Of a stretch of DNA of 64,000 nucleotides, positions 1 to 9,788 are shown one piece after another; positions within the stretch are counted from its first letter, which is position 1, and each line of letters begins with the position of its first letter. A program made the translations under genes and the position numbers. The notes under the pieces were generated by a model. The model was not told the DNA's origin and did no database searches. It saw only the letters and a list, made by a program, of their open reading frames with translations. Source of the DNA: Pseudomonas sp. N040 (lineage in GTDB: Bacteria > Pseudomonadota > Gammaproteobacteria > Pseudomonadales > Pseudomonadaceae); contig NZ_JADOBE010000002.1 in NCBI RefSeq assembly GCF_015637705.1, forward strand, positions 231,454-295,453. Direction: 5' to 3'.

Positions 1-42
1 CCACCCTACGCCCACCCACGCCCACCGTACGAGTCTCGGCCT

Positions 43-1260
43 TTACTGGTAGCGCGCCAGTTCCTGCTTGGCGATGGCATTGCGGTGCACTTCGTCCGGG
101 CCATCGGCAAAGCGCAGGGTGCGCGCCTGGGCATAGTGGAAGGCCAGGTTGAAGTCATCGGAAACACCCGCCGCGCCGTGCACCTGGATCGCCCAGTCGA
201 GTACCTGCAACGCCATGTTTGGCGCCGCCACCTTGATCATGGCGATTTCCTTGGCGGCTACCTTGTTGCCCACGGTGTCCATCTTGTGCGCGGCATTCAG
301 GGTCAAAAAGCGCGCCTGATCGATCAGGATGCGCGCATTGGCGATGCGTTCACGGGTTACGCCCTGCTCGGCAATCGGCCGGCCGAAAGCCACCCGGCTC
401 AGGCTGCGTTTGCACATGGCCTCCAGCGCGCGCTCGGCCATGCCGATCAGGCGCATGCAGTGGTGAATACGCCCCGGCCCAAGGCGGCCCTGGGCGATCT
501 CGAAGCCGCGCCCTTCGCCGAGCAAAATACTGGAAACCGGCACCCGCACATTGTCGAAGGTGAATTCGCCATGGCCGTGCGGTGCATCGTCGTAGCCGAA
601 CACCGGCAGGAAGCGCGTCATGCTCACGCCGGGCGCATCGATCGGAATCAGGATCATCGACTGCTGCTGATGGCGGTTGGGATTGTGCGGGTCGGTCTTG
701 CCCATGAAGATCAGCAACTTGCAGCGCGGGTCAGGCGCGCCGGTGGTCCACCACTTCTTGCCGTTGATGACGTACTCGTCACCGTCACGGACGATGCTCG
801 CCTCGATATTGGTGGCGTCCGAGGAAGCCACATCCGGCTCGGTCATGGCAAACGCCGAGCGGATCTCGCCGGCCAGCAACGGCACCAGCCACTGCTGCTT
901 CTGTTCTTCAGTGGCGTAACGCTCCAGCGTCTCCATGTTGCCGGTGTCCGGCGCATTGCAGTTGAACGCTTCCGGGGCGATCCAGGAACGGCCCATGATC
1001 TCGCACAGCGGCGCATACTCCAGATTGGTCAGCCCTGCCCCGCGATGGGATTCAGGCAGAAACAGATTCCAAAGGCCGGCGGCGCGCGCCTTGACCTTGA
1101 GTTCCTCCATGACCCTGGTCGCCACCCAGGCATTGCCGGCGCGGCGGTTGGCCTCGACCTCGGCGTGATACACCGCTTCGGCCGGGTAGATATGCTCTTC
1201 CATGAAAGCCGTCAGGCGCGCTTGCAGATCCTGCACTTTGGCTGAGTAATCAAAATCCAC
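43..1260 (-). CDS. Acyl-CoA dehydrogenase, ACAD10/11-like
   Basis: Flavin-dependent acyl-CoA dehydrogenase, about 405 residues. The central motif [17 protein letters not shown] is the family's substrate/FAD-binding segment, and GKKWWTTGA and the C-terminal [10 protein letters not shown] are also typical. I place the start at a GTG (1258-1260) because AAGGAG lies 6-7 bases upstream and translation then begins two bases after the kinase stop; a longer ORF reaches 1287 but has no better ribosome site. It is the last gene of a three-gene minus-strand operon (SDR, APH-like kinase, ACAD). In mammals ACAD10/11, and in the P. putida levulinate pathway LvaA/LvaC, an APH-type kinase and an ACAD together turn 4-hydroxyacyl-CoA into enoyl-CoA through a phosphorylated intermediate. 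That assignment here is inference from pairing; ordinary beta-oxidation of a branched or long acyl-CoA is the alternative. Confidence 0.9.
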   Translation of the reverse strand: MDFDYSAKVQDLQARLTAFMEEHIYPAEAVYHAEVEANRRAGNAWVATRVMEELKVKARAAGLWNLFLPESHRGAGLTNLEYAPLCEIMGRSWIAPEAFNCNAPDTGNMETLERYATEEQKQQWLVPLLAGEIRSAFAMTEPDVASSDATNIEASIVRDGDEYVINGKKWWTTGAPDPRCKLLIFMGKTDPHNPNRHQQQSMILIPIDAPGVSMTRFLPVFGYDDAPHGHGEFTFDNVRVPVSSILLGEGRGFEIAQGRLGPGRIHHCMRLIGMAERALEAMCKRSLSRVAFGRPIAEQGVTRERIANARILIDQARFLTLNAAHKMDTVGNKVAAKEIAMIKVAAPNMALQVLDWAIQVHGAAGVSDDFNLAFHYAQARTLRFADGPDEVHRNAIAKQELARYQ

Positions 1261-1262
1261 GG

Positions 1263-2348
1263 TCAGTCTCCTTGCTGTTGGGCACAAGCCCAGGCGATAT
1301 CGGCAATTTGTTCGGCTTTGCGCCCCATGACCACGGCGTCGTCACTGGAAGCATTGCCCTGCAGTCCGCGCGCCCACACACCATGCAAAATGGCGGCAAT
1401 GCGGAACATGTTGAAAATCAGGTAGTACTCGTATCCGGGAATGTTGTCGCGACCGGTGCGCAGGCAATAGCTGTGGATGAATTCGGCTTCGGTGGGAATG
1501 CCCAGCGCGGCGAAATCCTCACCGCCCATGCCGCGAAATACATCGGCCGGCAGGCGCCAGGCCATCATCAGGTAGGCGAAATCGGACAGTGGATGCCCCA
1601 GCGTAGAAAGCTCCCAATCCAGCACCGCCAGGACCCGTGGTTCGCTCGGGTGCCACATCAGGTTATCCAGGCGGAAGTCGCCATGGGCGATGCTGGTTTC
1701 ATCGCCTGTAGGCAGATGCCTGGGCAACCAGTCGATCAGCTTGTCCATCGCTGCAATGCGCGGTGCTTCGCTGGTGGCCAGGTAGTTCTTGGCCCAGCGC
1801 GCCACCTGGCGCTCGACGTATTGACCGGTTTTGCCAAAGTCACCCAGCCCGACCGCCTGATAATCGACGCTGTGCAGCGCGGCGATCACCCGGTTGATCT
1901 CGTCGTAGTGCGCCGCCCGCTCGGCTGGGGCCATGCCCGGCAGCGCCGGGTCCCAGAGAATGCGCCCGCTGATGTACTCCATCAGGTAGAAGGCGGTGCC
2001 AATGACCTCGGGGTCTTCGCACAGGCCATACATCTTCGGCACCGGCACATCGGTGCCGGCCAGCGCCTGCATCACCCGGTATTCGCGGTCGATCGCATGG
2101 GCCGACGGCAGCAGCTTGCCCGGCGGTTTGCGGCGCAGTATGTAGCACGTGCCGCTGTTGCAGCTGACCCGGTAGGTCGGGTTCGACTGGCCGCCCTGGA
2201 ACTGCTCGACCGTCAGCGCCGCAGCATCGCCCTGAAAGCCCGGCACATGGCTGTTCATCCATTGCGCGAGCCCGGCAACATCAAAGGGATGCACCACGCC
2301 GACCAACTTGGCGCCCGGATTGACTGCTGGCTGCTCATTCATGCTCAT
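1263..2348 (-). CDS. APH-family phosphotransferase (acyl-CoA-linked kinase)
   Basis: 361-residue member of the aminoglycoside/choline kinase-like phosphotransferase family. It shows the glycine-poor N-lobe ([19 protein letters not shown]), the catalytic loop [11 protein letters not shown] with Asp and Asn, and the metal-binding [10 protein letters not shown]. It starts ATGAGCATG, overlapping the upstream SDR stop by four bases (ATGA), and stops two bases before the GTG of the acyl-CoA dehydrogenase, so translation is probably coupled. Proteins of this type encoded next to an ACAD are the bacterial equivalent of the N-terminal kinase domain of ACAD10/11 and phosphorylate the 4-hydroxyl of hydroxyacyl-CoA. 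Antibiotic modification is unlikely given the operon. Substrate is not provable from sequence. Confidence 0.88.
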   Translation of the reverse strand: MSMNEQPAVNPGAKLVGVVHPFDVAGLAQWMNSHVPGFQGDAAALTVEQFQGGQSNPTYRVSCNSGTCYILRRKPPGKLLPSAHAIDREYRVMQALAGTDVPVPKMYGLCEDPEVIGTAFYLMEYISGRILWDPALPGMAPAERAAHYDEINRVIAALHSVDYQAVGLGDFGKTGQYVERQVARWAKNYLATSEAPRIAAMDKLIDWLPRHLPTGDETSIAHGDFRLDNLMWHPSEPRVLAVLDWELSTLGHPLSDFAYLMMAWRLPADVFRGMGGEDFAALGIPTEAEFIHSYCLRTGRDNIPGYEYYLIFNMFRIAAILHGVWARGLQGNASSDDAVVMGRKAEQIADIAWACAQQQGD

Positions 2349-3124
2349 ACCGCCGTGCAGCCGCCATCGACTGCAATGGCCTGACCGGTGATGTAGTCGG
2401 AGGCCTGCGAAGCCAGCAGTACGGCGATGCCCTTGAGATCATCCTCGTTGCCGAGGCGGCCGGCCGGATTGAGGTCAATGTATTTCTGCTCGATCTTGTC
2501 CAGCAACCCGGCGGAAATCTTGGTCAGGAAAAAGCCCGGGCAGATCGCATTGACCTGGATGTTGTACTTGCCCCACTCCGCTGCCAGCGCCTTGGTGAAG
2601 TTGACCATGGCGCCCTTGGCGGTGTTGTAGCCAATGGTGCCCATGCCCCAACCGGGCGGATTGCCACCCAGACCGGCAATCGAGGCGATGTTGATGATCT
2701 TGCCGGCACGGCGCGGGATCATGCTGCGCTTGCCGATCTCGCGGCTGAGGAAATACTGCGCATTGATGTCCAGGTCCATCACCTTGTGCCAGGCCTCATC
2801 GGTCATGTCCTCGGCCGGCGCACCCCAGCTGCAGCCGGCGTTATTGACCAGAATGTCGACCTGGCCGTAGTGACCAAGGATGGTCTCCGCCAAGCCTGGA
2901 ATGCCGGAAAAATCGGACAGGTCATTGCGTACCGTCAGGCACGGGATGCCGAGCTTGTCGAAATGCGCCTGCGCCTCGTCCAGTTCCGACTGTTTGCGCG
3001 CTGACAACGCAATGCTGGCGCCACGCTCACCCAGCGCCTCGGCCATCTGCAGGCCGATACCGCGGGAACCACCGGTGATCACAGCGACCTTGCCAGTCAA
3101 ATCAAACAGTTGCTGAGTGTTCAT
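2345..3124 (-). CDS. Short-chain dehydrogenase/reductase
   Basis: 259-residue classical SDR. Cofactor motif TGGSRGIG is near residue 16, then NNAGCSW, the catalytic Ser in NIASIAG and YNTAK as the Tyr-x3-Lys pair; the C-terminus YITGQAIAVDGG is typical of NAD(P)-dependent reductases acting on acyl thioesters or alcohols. The ORF could extend to 3229, but the Met at 3124 (MNTQQLFDLTGK) is where similarity to the family starts and AAGAGGG sits upstream. First gene of the SDR-kinase-ACAD operon. If this is a 4-hydroxyacyl-CoA route, the SDR would interconvert 4-keto- and 4-hydroxyacyl-CoA as proposed for LvaD; this is inference. Confidence 0.9.
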   Translation of the reverse strand: MNTQQLFDLTGKVAVITGGSRGIGLQMAEALGERGASIALSARKQSELDEAQAHFDKLGIPCLTVRNDLSDFSGIPGLAETILGHYGQVDILVNNAGCSWGAPAEDMTDEAWHKVMDLDINAQYFLSREIGKRSMIPRRAGKIINIASIAGLGGNPPGWGMGTIGYNTAKGAMVNFTKALAAEWGKYNIQVNAICPGFFLTKISAGLLDKIEQKYIDLNPAGRLGNEDDLKGIAVLLASQASDYITGQAIAVDGGCTAV

Positions 3125-3148
3125 GCATACGCCCTCTTGAAAAGATAA

Positions 3149-3185
3149 GTTCCGCATAGCGGAACCTTGTATTGATATGCGGAAC
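3149..3185. promoter_or_regulatory. Candidate operator: IclR-like palindrome plus second half-site
   Basis: A perfect 17-bp palindrome GTTCCGCATAGCGGAAC (7-bp arms, 3-bp spacer) lies at 3149-3165. A second GCGGAAC arm follows at 3179-3185 in the same orientation, exactly 20 bp away, with a degenerate left arm. The site sits 25 bp upstream of the SDR start codon. Its shape recalls operators of IclR-type catabolic regulators, but no such regulator is in the window, so the family is a guess. Confidence 0.5.
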
Positions 3186-3362
3186 ATAGTACCGAGTACC
3201 CTTCCCGCCTGTAAATCACCGCCGGTCAAGAACCATCACCGGCAGGTTGGGTGAGTGGTTACGCGGTTGCAATGCAACGCCTCTATCGCAGCCATGCGCG
3301 CTTCCATCCCTGGTGATCGGTTAAGATGCCTGCCCGTCGTAAACGCCAAAGCCGAGAACCCC

Positions 3363-4709
3363 ATGCCGCACACCTGGACCCCCGAAAGCTGGAGAGCCAA
3401 GCCGATTCAGCAGCAGCCGCAATATCCGGATGCAGCGCATCTGGAAAAGGTTGAAAGAACCCTGGCCGGCTTTCCTCCGCTGGTGTTTGCCGGTGAAGCA
3501 CGGGAATTGCGCCGGCAATTTGCCGAGGTCAGTGAAGGACGGGCGTTCCTGCTGCAAGGTGGCGACTGTGCAGAAAGCTTTGCCGAGTTCTCCACCTTGA
3601 AGATCCGCGACACCTTCAAGGTGCTGCTGCAGATGGCGATCGTCATGACCTTTGCCGCCGGTTGCCCGGTGGTGAAAGTCGGGCGCATGGCCGGCCAGTT
3701 CGCCAAGCCGCGTTCGGCCAATGACGAAACCATCGACGGCGTGACCTTACCCGCCTACCGCGGCGACATCGTCAACGGCATCGGCTTCGATACGGCCAGC
3801 CGCGTACCCGATCCCGAGCGCCTGCTGCAGGCCTATCACCAGTCCACCGCCAGCCTCAATCTGCTGCGTGCATTTGCCAGCGGCGGCTTTGCCGACGTGC
3901 ATCAGGTGCACCAGTGGAACCTCGACTTCATTGCCAACTCGGCACTGGCCGAACGCTACAGCCAGCTGGCCGACCGCATCGATGAGACCCTGGCGTTCAT
4001 GCGCGCCTGCGGCCTGGACAGCGCCCCGCAACTGCGCGAAGCAAGTTTCTTCACCGCCCACGAAGCCCTGCTGCTCAACTACGAGCAGGCCTTCGTGCGT
4101 CGCGACAGCCTGACCGGCCAGTACTATGACTGCTCGGCGCACATGCTGTGGATCGGCGACCGCACCCGCCAGCCGGACGGCGCCCACGTAGAATTCCTGC
4201 GCGGTGTGGGCAACCCGATCGGCGTCAAGGTCGGCCCGACTACCAGCAGCGAAGACCTGCTGCGCCTGCTCGACATCCTAAATCCGGACAACGACCCCGG
4301 CCGCCTCAACCTGATCGTACGCATGGGCGCCGGCAAGGTCGGCGAGCACCTGCCGCGGCTGATCCGCACCGTGCAGAACGAAGGGCGCAAGGTGCTGTGG
4401 AGCTCCGACCCGATGCACGGCAACACCATCAAGGCCTCCAGCGGCTACAAGACCCGCGACTTCGCGCAGATCCTCGGCGAGGTCAAGGAGTTCTTCCAGG
4501 TCCACCAGGCCGAAGGCAGTTACGCCGGCGGCATCCATATCGAGATGACCGGACAGAACGTCACCGAATGCATCGGCGGCGCCCGACCGATCAGCGAAGC
4601 CGGCCTGGCCGACCGCTACCACACCCACTGCGACCCGCGGCTGAATGCCGACCAGTCGCTGGAACTGGCTTTTTTGATTGCTGAAACGCTGAAACAGGCA
4701 CGTGCCTGA
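3363..4709 (+). CDS. 3-deoxy-7-phosphoheptulonate synthase, class II
   Basis: 448-residue plant-type (class II) DAHP synthase, which condenses phosphoenolpyruvate and erythrose 4-phosphate in the first step of the shikimate pathway, in the cytosol. Family landmarks: [11 protein letters not shown] at the N-terminus, [11 protein letters not shown] with the metal-binding Cys69, [33 protein letters not shown], and [10 protein letters not shown] followed by [15 protein letters not shown]. The ORF extends upstream to 3255, but the Met at 3363 matches the family N-terminus and length. It is divergent from the SDR operon. No aromatic amino acid leader peptide is visible. Many Pseudomonas have this enzyme besides class I isoenzymes. 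Confidence 0.95.
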   Translation: MPHTWTPESWRAKPIQQQPQYPDAAHLEKVERTLAGFPPLVFAGEARELRRQFAEVSEGRAFLLQGGDCAESFAEFSTLKIRDTFKVLLQMAIVMTFAAGCPVVKVGRMAGQFAKPRSANDETIDGVTLPAYRGDIVNGIGFDTASRVPDPERLLQAYHQSTASLNLLRAFASGGFADVHQVHQWNLDFIANSALAERYSQLADRIDETLAFMRACGLDSAPQLREASFFTAHEALLLNYEQAFVRRDSLTGQYYDCSAHMLWIGDRTRQPDGAHVEFLRGVGNPIGVKVGPTTSSEDLLRLLDILNPDNDPGRLNLIVRMGAGKVGEHLPRLIRTVQNEGRKVLWSSDPMHGNTIKASSGYKTRDFAQILGEVKEFFQVHQAEGSYAGGIHIEMTGQNVTECIGGARPISEAGLADRYHTHCDPRLNADQSLELAFLIAETLKQARA

Positions 4710-4911
4710 TCCCCTTGTCGTAGCAACCCAGACGAAGCCACGGTGCAGCGTCGGGTTTGCTGCGCTGGCACCGGTTGAGCAGTCCGCAGCTCACAGCCGG
4801 TAGCAAAAACCCTGATGGATTTTTCTGCTGCACACCGCAAAATGACCAGACGCCACCCTGCGTTGGCGCAAGTGTTCACCGCCTTCCAAGGGTTAACCAA
4901 GAGGTGCACAA

Positions 4912-5721
4912 ATGGTCGACACAAGCGATCCCGGGGCACAGGCCAAGGCGCCCAACCCCGAGGAAAAATGGACGGTCGAGAAAGTACTGTCGATCCATTA
5001 CTGGACGCCGTCACTGGTTTCGTTCCGCACCACCCGCGCTAGCGGCTTCCGCTTCACGCCGGGGCACTATGCCCGGCTGGCCCTCGGTAGCGATGAGGCG
5101 CTGGTCTGGCGGCCCTATTCGCTGGTGTCTGCCACCGATGACGACTACCTGGAATTCATTGCCGTGCTGGTGCCGGGCGGTGCCTTCTCGCAGCATCTGG
5201 CGAAACTGGCTGTCGGTGACGCGATAAAAGTCGACAAAGCCTGCTTCGGCTTTCTCACCGTCAACCAGCTGGCGCCGGGGCGCGACCTCTGGCTGCTGGC
5301 CAGCGGCACCGGCATCGGGCCGTTTCTCTCGATCGTGCGCGACCCGGCGGTGTGGCAGGCGTTCGAGCATCTGATCGTGGTACATGGTGTGCGCCACTCC
5401 GCCGACCTCGCCTACCGCGAGGATTTTACCGCCCTTGCCCGGCAACCCCTGCTCGCCGGGGCCAGAGCGACACTCAGCTACTTCCCGGCGATCACCCGCG
5501 AGCCGGGTGCCAGCCAGCTGTCCGGGCGCATCCCGCAACTGCTGGCCAATGGCCGGCTGGAGCAGGCGGCGAACCTGCCGCTGAGCCTGGCCGACTCGCG
5601 GGTGATGGTCTGTGGCAATCCGGACATGGCGTTCGAGGTGCGCCAGCACCTGAGCGCGCTGGGCTTCGCCACCGGTCGCCGCGGGGTCCCCGGGCAGATG
5701 GCGTTCGAGAAGTACTGGTAG
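4912..5721 (+). CDS. fpr: Ferredoxin/flavodoxin--NADP(+) reductase
   Basis: 269-residue FAD enzyme that moves electrons between NADPH and ferredoxin or flavodoxin in the cytosol. The N-terminal FAD domain has the FAD-binding RPYSLVSA (residues 67-74). The NADP domain opens with LLASGTGIGPFLSIVRD, and the C-terminus ends in FEKYW, typical of bacterial Fpr. AGAGGTG lies about 7 bases before ATG 4912. The first 15 residues (MVDTSDPGAQAKAPN) form an extra tail relative to a typical 258-residue Fpr; a later start is not excluded. It stands alone, convergent with the rhodanese gene. Confidence 0.9.
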   Translation: MVDTSDPGAQAKAPNPEEKWTVEKVLSIHYWTPSLVSFRTTRASGFRFTPGHYARLALGSDEALVWRPYSLVSATDDDYLEFIAVLVPGGAFSQHLAKLAVGDAIKVDKACFGFLTVNQLAPGRDLWLLASGTGIGPFLSIVRDPAVWQAFEHLIVVHGVRHSADLAYREDFTALARQPLLAGARATLSYFPAITREPGASQLSGRIPQLLANGRLEQAANLPLSLADSRVMVCGNPDMAFEVRQHLSALGFATGRRGVPGQMAFEKYW

Positions 5722-5779
5722 GGTGCTGCCGGCATTCTGTTGCGCCCGCGCCACCTGCCCGGCCAACCCCGGCAACTGC

Positions 5780-6184
5780 TCAGCGCTGGTGCTGGGGCTT
5801 CTCGCCGACCGGCAAACCGGCGTCCTTCCAGGCCCTGAAGCCACCCTCGACGTGGCTGACCCGCGTCAACCCCATGTCCTGCAAGGTCACGGCTGCCAGG
5901 CTTGAGCGCCAGGCCGACTGGCAATAGAGCACGAACTCCTTGTCCGAACCGAAGACCTCCTTGTAATAGGGACTCTCCGGGTCGACCCAGAACTCCAGCA
6001 TGCCGCGCGGCGCGTGGAAGGCCCCCGGGATCATGCCCTCACGCTCCAGCTCGCGCACATCGCGAATATCGACGAACACCACCTCCGGATCGCCGTGCCT
6101 GGCAGCCGCTTCTTCGAGCGTCAAGGTGCGGATTCTGGCGCGCGCCTCCGCGAGTAATTGCTTGTAGCCTTTGGCGAGCGGCAT
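5780..6184 (-). CDS. Rhodanese-like domain protein
   Basis: 134-residue single-domain rhodanese. Active-site loop CQSAWRS with Cys88, preceded by FVDIRDVRE and PGAFHAPRGML and followed by HVEGGFRAW. Cys loops of this shape carry persulfide sulfur; the usual CRSG core is replaced by CQSA, which is common in stand-alone sulfurtransferases of proteobacteria. No signal peptide, so cytosolic. It ends 58 bases from the stop of fpr, tail to tail, and lies just downstream of the membrane protein gene. Its sulfur acceptor is unknown. Confidence 0.88.
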   Translation of the reverse strand: MPLAKGYKQLLAEARARIRTLTLEEAAARHGDPEVVFVDIRDVRELEREGMIPGAFHAPRGMLEFWVDPESPYYKEVFGSDKEFVLYCQSAWRSSLAAVTLQDMGLTRVSHVEGGFRAWKDAGLPVGEKPQHQR

Positions 6185-6232
6185 GCGACTTCCTCTTTGC
6201 AGTATCCGAACAGCCTGATTGCTGCCTCGTGC

Positions 6233-7006
6233 CTAGCCTGCCACATGCATCAGCCATCCGGCGATCGCGTCCCAGGCCGCGGTCGTCGAGAGCGGCGCGC
6301 GCAGCAACTGCTGGACCAGCACGCCGGCGCCGGCCAGCAGATAGACCGGATGCGGGCGGCCGCGGCTGCGCCAGTCATGAATGATCCCGGCGATGATGAA
6401 CAGGTCAACCAGCAACGCCGGTATCAGGGTAACGTCGACCGGCGGCACCGGCGCTGCTCCGCTTGCCAGCGGCGGTGCCAGAAAGGTCAGGAACCAGCGC
6501 GCGACCGGCGCGTCCAGCATCGAGGCGGTGGCCACCAGCATCAGCCGCTTGTGCACCTCCTTGTGCTGGATGTTGCCGATGGCCAGGGCAAACAGCACGG
6601 CGAAGGTGAGGATGCCGGACACGGGCACGATCATGAACGCCTTGCCTTCCTGCAGAAAACCCAGGGCCGCCACCCGCTCGGCCCCGGCCACCCCCACCAT
6701 CAGGCCGAACAGCGTCATCGCCGTGGCCAGGGAGATACCGAGCAGGCCGATTTCCCGGTGGCGCAGCGTCCGTCCGCTCGCCACCAGCCAGGTCTGCCAG
6801 GCGTACAGCAGCGTCCACAGGAAGAACACGCTGGCATGGATGTGCACGATCGGCGCCGCCTGGAATGTGCCGCGCAGCAGTGGCACGAAATAGGTCGGGG
6901 TGAAGCCGAGGAAGGCGACCGCGACGAAACACCAGGCCGTCCAGACATGGAAGTAGCTGCCGCGCACCTGAACCGCAGCCTGCGCACCTGCTGTGATTGT
7001 TTTCAT
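6233..7006 (-). CDS. Uncharacterised multi-pass membrane protein
   Basis: 257 residues if translation starts at ATG 7006, which is preceded by a GGGGGATCGAG ribosome site; an upstream in-frame extension to 7198 is Gly/Ala-rich and unlikely to be coding. Roughly seven hydrophobic spans are visible, for example YFHVWTAWCFVAVAFLGF, FFLWTLLYAWQTWLVASG and FMIVPVSGILTFAVLFAL. Conserved-looking His residues lie at membrane edges (VHIHAS, LRHREIG, HKEVHKRLML). They could bind heme or metal, but no known family is recognised with certainty. It is followed 48 bases later by the rhodanese gene on the same strand. Confidence 0.7.
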   Translation of the reverse strand: MKTITAGAQAAVQVRGSYFHVWTAWCFVAVAFLGFTPTYFVPLLRGTFQAAPIVHIHASVFFLWTLLYAWQTWLVASGRTLRHREIGLLGISLATAMTLFGLMVGVAGAERVAALGFLQEGKAFMIVPVSGILTFAVLFALAIGNIQHKEVHKRLMLVATASMLDAPVARWFLTFLAPPLASGAAPVPPVDVTLIPALLVDLFIIAGIIHDWRSRGRPHPVYLLAGAGVLVQQLLRAPLSTTAAWDAIAGWLMHVAG

Positions 7007-7230
7007 GCTCGATCCCCCGCCTTCGGCCAGCCTGCCACCACCTATGGGGCAGGCACCGCCGGGATTTGCCGGCAAAGCATCAGATGGTTTAGTTGCCCTT
7101 GCTGAAGATTGCAACGGCTCGCCGGCACCACGTCCGGCGAACATTGCCTGGCGCACCTCAGCGGTCAAACGGGCGGCGGGCCCGCCCTGCCGGGGCAAGG
7201 CTGTGCCACGACAGGGAGGATCCGGCCGGC

Positions 7231-9705
7231 CTACTGCGCCGCGGGAGGGTCGAGCTTGAAAGTCAGCTTGTCGAGCTTGCCGGTGAAGGTGAACGGCACA
7301 TCGTAGCGGTATTCCACCATCGCCAATCCGGAACGCGTGTCCATACCGACATCGAAGGTTTCATCCTCGGGGAAGGTAATCGGCGTGCCGTGTTCCATTG
7401 AGTTGCGCGCCACTTCCTGACCGTCCACAAACAGCACACCGGTACCCGCCTTGCCCAGGCCAGGCTCAGCGACCTTGTAGTCGAAGACGATGGTGTGCTT
7501 GCCCGGGCTCAGCTCAGGTCCTTCCCAGACGGTGCGCTTGAGGTCGAGAAGGTTGTAGAGGAACACCACCTTGCCGCGACCGATGCCCAGTTCGCCCTTG
7601 CTGAGGAACAGGCCGTAACCGCCGAAGCGCCCGCCCTGGGTGACGATCATGCCCTCGGCACCGCCCTCGGGAATCTCGACTTCGGCGGTGATGCTGTAGG
7701 ACTTGTTGAGAATGCTTGGCGCACTGCCGCCCGGCACGCTGGCCAACACGCCGGAGTAGGTAAAGTCGGTGCGCCCGGCAGTCAAGCTCGGCCGCGGCGT
7801 GTTCCAGCGCGCAAGGGTGGAGTTGTCCAGCGGCAACACGTTGTACTTGGCGGCCTCGACATAGAACAGGTTCTCCATCTGCTTGAGCTTGTCAGGCATC
7901 TTCGCCGCCAGGTTGTTGTTCTGGGTGGGGTCCTCCATCACGTTGTACAGCTCCCACTGGTAGCCGCTGATCACATCCGGTGCAGGCTTGGAGCTGAGCA
8001 CCCAGGGTATGGTCACCGGGGTCGTGGCGGCCACCCAGCCCTCGTGATAGATGGCGCGGTTGCCGAGCATCTCGAAGTACTGGGTAGTGCGTCGGCTTGG
8101 CGCCTTGGCATTGGCCTTGTCCCAGGTGTAGGCCAGGCTCACGCCTTCGATTGGCTCCTGCTTGATCCCGTTGATGGTCTTGGGTTGCGTTATGCCGGTG
8201 GCTTCAAGAATGGTCGGCACGATATCGATCACATGGTGGAACTGCCGGCGGATAGCGCCCACATCAGTGATATGCCCCGGCCAGGAAATGGCCAAGCCCT
8301 GCGCCGTACCACCGAAGTGCGACGGCACCTGCTTCATCCACTTGAACGGTGTATTGAAGGCCCAGGCCCAGGCCGCCGAGTAGTGCGGGAAAGTCTTGTC
8401 CGAACCCCAGAACTCGTACCAGAGGAACTGGTCCTTGACCGGCACCTCGATGCCATTGAAGGAAGTGAACTCATTGGGTGTGCCATTGACCATGCCTTCG
8501 GCACTGGCGCCATTGTCGCCGCTGATATAGATGATCAGGGTGTTGTCCAACTGGCCAAGATCTTCGACCGCCTGCACCACGCGGCCGATCTCATGGTCGG
8601 TATACGCCTGATAGGCGGCGTAGACATCCGCCTGCTTGATGAACAGCTTCTTCTCTTCAAAGCTCAGCGAATCCCAGCGCGGCAACTTGGCGCCACCGTA
8701 GATGTCCTGACCATCCGGCCAGGGTGTCAGCTCGGCATTTTCCGGCATGATGCCCAGACGCTTCTGGTTGGCAAAGATGGTCTCGCGCAGCTTCTCCCAG
8801 CCCTGATCGAACAGGTGCATGGAGCTGATCTTGTCGATCCATTCCTTTGTCGGATGATGCGGTGCATGCACGCCACCCGGCACGTAATAGACGAAGAAGG
8901 GTTTATCCGGTGCCAACTCCTTGAGCTGCTTCATGTACTGGATGGCCTCGTCGGCCATGGCCGTTTCCAGGTTCCAGTCCGGGTTGCCCTGGAAGGGATA
9001 AATCGGCGTGGTGTTGCGGAACAGGTTGGGCTGCCACTGGCTGGCATCGCCACCGACGAAGCCATAGAAATACTCGAAGCCCATGCCGTTGGGCCATTGA
9101 TCGAACGGACCGGCCTGACTGCTGGCAAAGAATGGCGTGTTGTGGTCCTTGCCGAACCAAGAGGTGGCGTAGCCGTTTTCCTTGAGGATGGTGCCGATGG
9201 TGCCTTTCTCGACCGGGATGATCGAGTCATAGCCGGGAAACCCGGTGGCGATTTCACCCACCACGCCAAAACCCACCGAGTGGTGGTTGCGCCCGGTGAT
9301 CAGCGCCGCGCGGGTTGGCGAGCACAGCGAGGTGGAATGGAAGTTGGTATAGCGCAGTCCGTTCTGCGCGATGCGATCCAGCGTCGGCGTGGGAATCACG
9401 CCACCGAAGGTACTCGGTGAACCGAAGCCGTCGTCATCGGTCATGATCAGCAGCACGTTCGGCGCGCCCTTCGGTGGTACCACCCGTGGCGGCCACCAGG
9501 CCTTGGAGTCTGCCGCCTTTTGCTTGATTACCCCGCCGAACTTCGGGTCTGGCGGCGGCAGCTGCTCACCACTGATGGTGGTGGCGGCTGCAGCCGAGCC
9601 CAGCTCACCGTTGACCACCACTGGCTGCGCCAGACCCAACCCGCAGAAGAATAAAAACACAACCGATGAAACCGCGCGGATTGCCTTCAGCCTGAATCTG
9701 TTCAT
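7231..9705 (-). CDS. Arylsulfatase, long form with C-terminal beta domain
   Basis: 824-residue secreted type I sulfatase. A signal peptide (hydrophobic SSVVFLFFCGLGLAQ) is followed by NVLLIMTDDDGFG with the metal-binding Asp pair and by C128-S-P-T-R132, the CxPxR sequence in which Cys becomes formylglycine. KDHNTPFF and SGDNGAS complete the active site. After about residue 650 an extra region (YSITAEVEIPEGG to the end) resembles a jelly-roll domain, making it longer than the roughly 530-residue AtsA. AAGGAG is well placed before ATG 9705. It lies downstream of the haloalkane dehalogenase and SDR genes on the same strand. No formylglycine-generating enzyme or anSME is in the window. The substrate is unknown; it could be an alkyl or aryl sulfate ester. 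Confidence 0.93.
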   Translation of the reverse strand: MNRFRLKAIRAVSSVVFLFFCGLGLAQPVVVNGELGSAAAATTISGEQLPPPDPKFGGVIKQKAADSKAWWPPRVVPPKGAPNVLLIMTDDDGFGSPSTFGGVIPTPTLDRIAQNGLRYTNFHSTSLCSPTRAALITGRNHHSVGFGVVGEIATGFPGYDSIIPVEKGTIGTILKENGYATSWFGKDHNTPFFASSQAGPFDQWPNGMGFEYFYGFVGGDASQWQPNLFRNTTPIYPFQGNPDWNLETAMADEAIQYMKQLKELAPDKPFFVYYVPGGVHAPHHPTKEWIDKISSMHLFDQGWEKLRETIFANQKRLGIMPENAELTPWPDGQDIYGGAKLPRWDSLSFEEKKLFIKQADVYAAYQAYTDHEIGRVVQAVEDLGQLDNTLIIYISGDNGASAEGMVNGTPNEFTSFNGIEVPVKDQFLWYEFWGSDKTFPHYSAAWAWAFNTPFKWMKQVPSHFGGTAQGLAISWPGHITDVGAIRRQFHHVIDIVPTILEATGITQPKTINGIKQEPIEGVSLAYTWDKANAKAPSRRTTQYFEMLGNRAIYHEGWVAATTPVTIPWVLSSKPAPDVISGYQWELYNVMEDPTQNNNLAAKMPDKLKQMENLFYVEAAKYNVLPLDNSTLARWNTPRPSLTAGRTDFTYSGVLASVPGGSAPSILNKSYSITAEVEIPEGGAEGMIVTQGGRFGGYGLFLSKGELGIGRGKVVFLYNLLDLKRTVWEGPELSPGKHTIVFDYKVAEPGLGKAGTGVLFVDGQEVARNSMEHGTPITFPEDETFDVGMDTRSGLAMVEYRYDVPFTFTGKLDKLTFKLDPPAAQ

Positions 9706-9788
9706 TTCAACAACTCCTTCTGCCGCTAGCGGGTGTCGCCGTTCGATCTTGTTTGGTGCGCAGAACTGAAGGTCCGAGTCTGAGCGCC

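Noticed and set aside
1263..2348. Aminoglycoside resistance kinase
   Set aside because: The fold family matches, but translational coupling to an acyl-CoA dehydrogenase points to an acyl-CoA-linked kinase.
3255..3362. Upstream ORF as aromatic leader peptide of DAHP synthase
   Set aside because: The 36 codons are in frame with the enzyme, with no run of Trp, Tyr or Phe codons and no attenuator hairpin.
7495..9420. 641-codon open frame on the plus strand
   Set aside because: Wholly antisense to the arylsulfatase, which has a signal peptide and full active site. The frame arises from the codon bias of GC-rich DNA.
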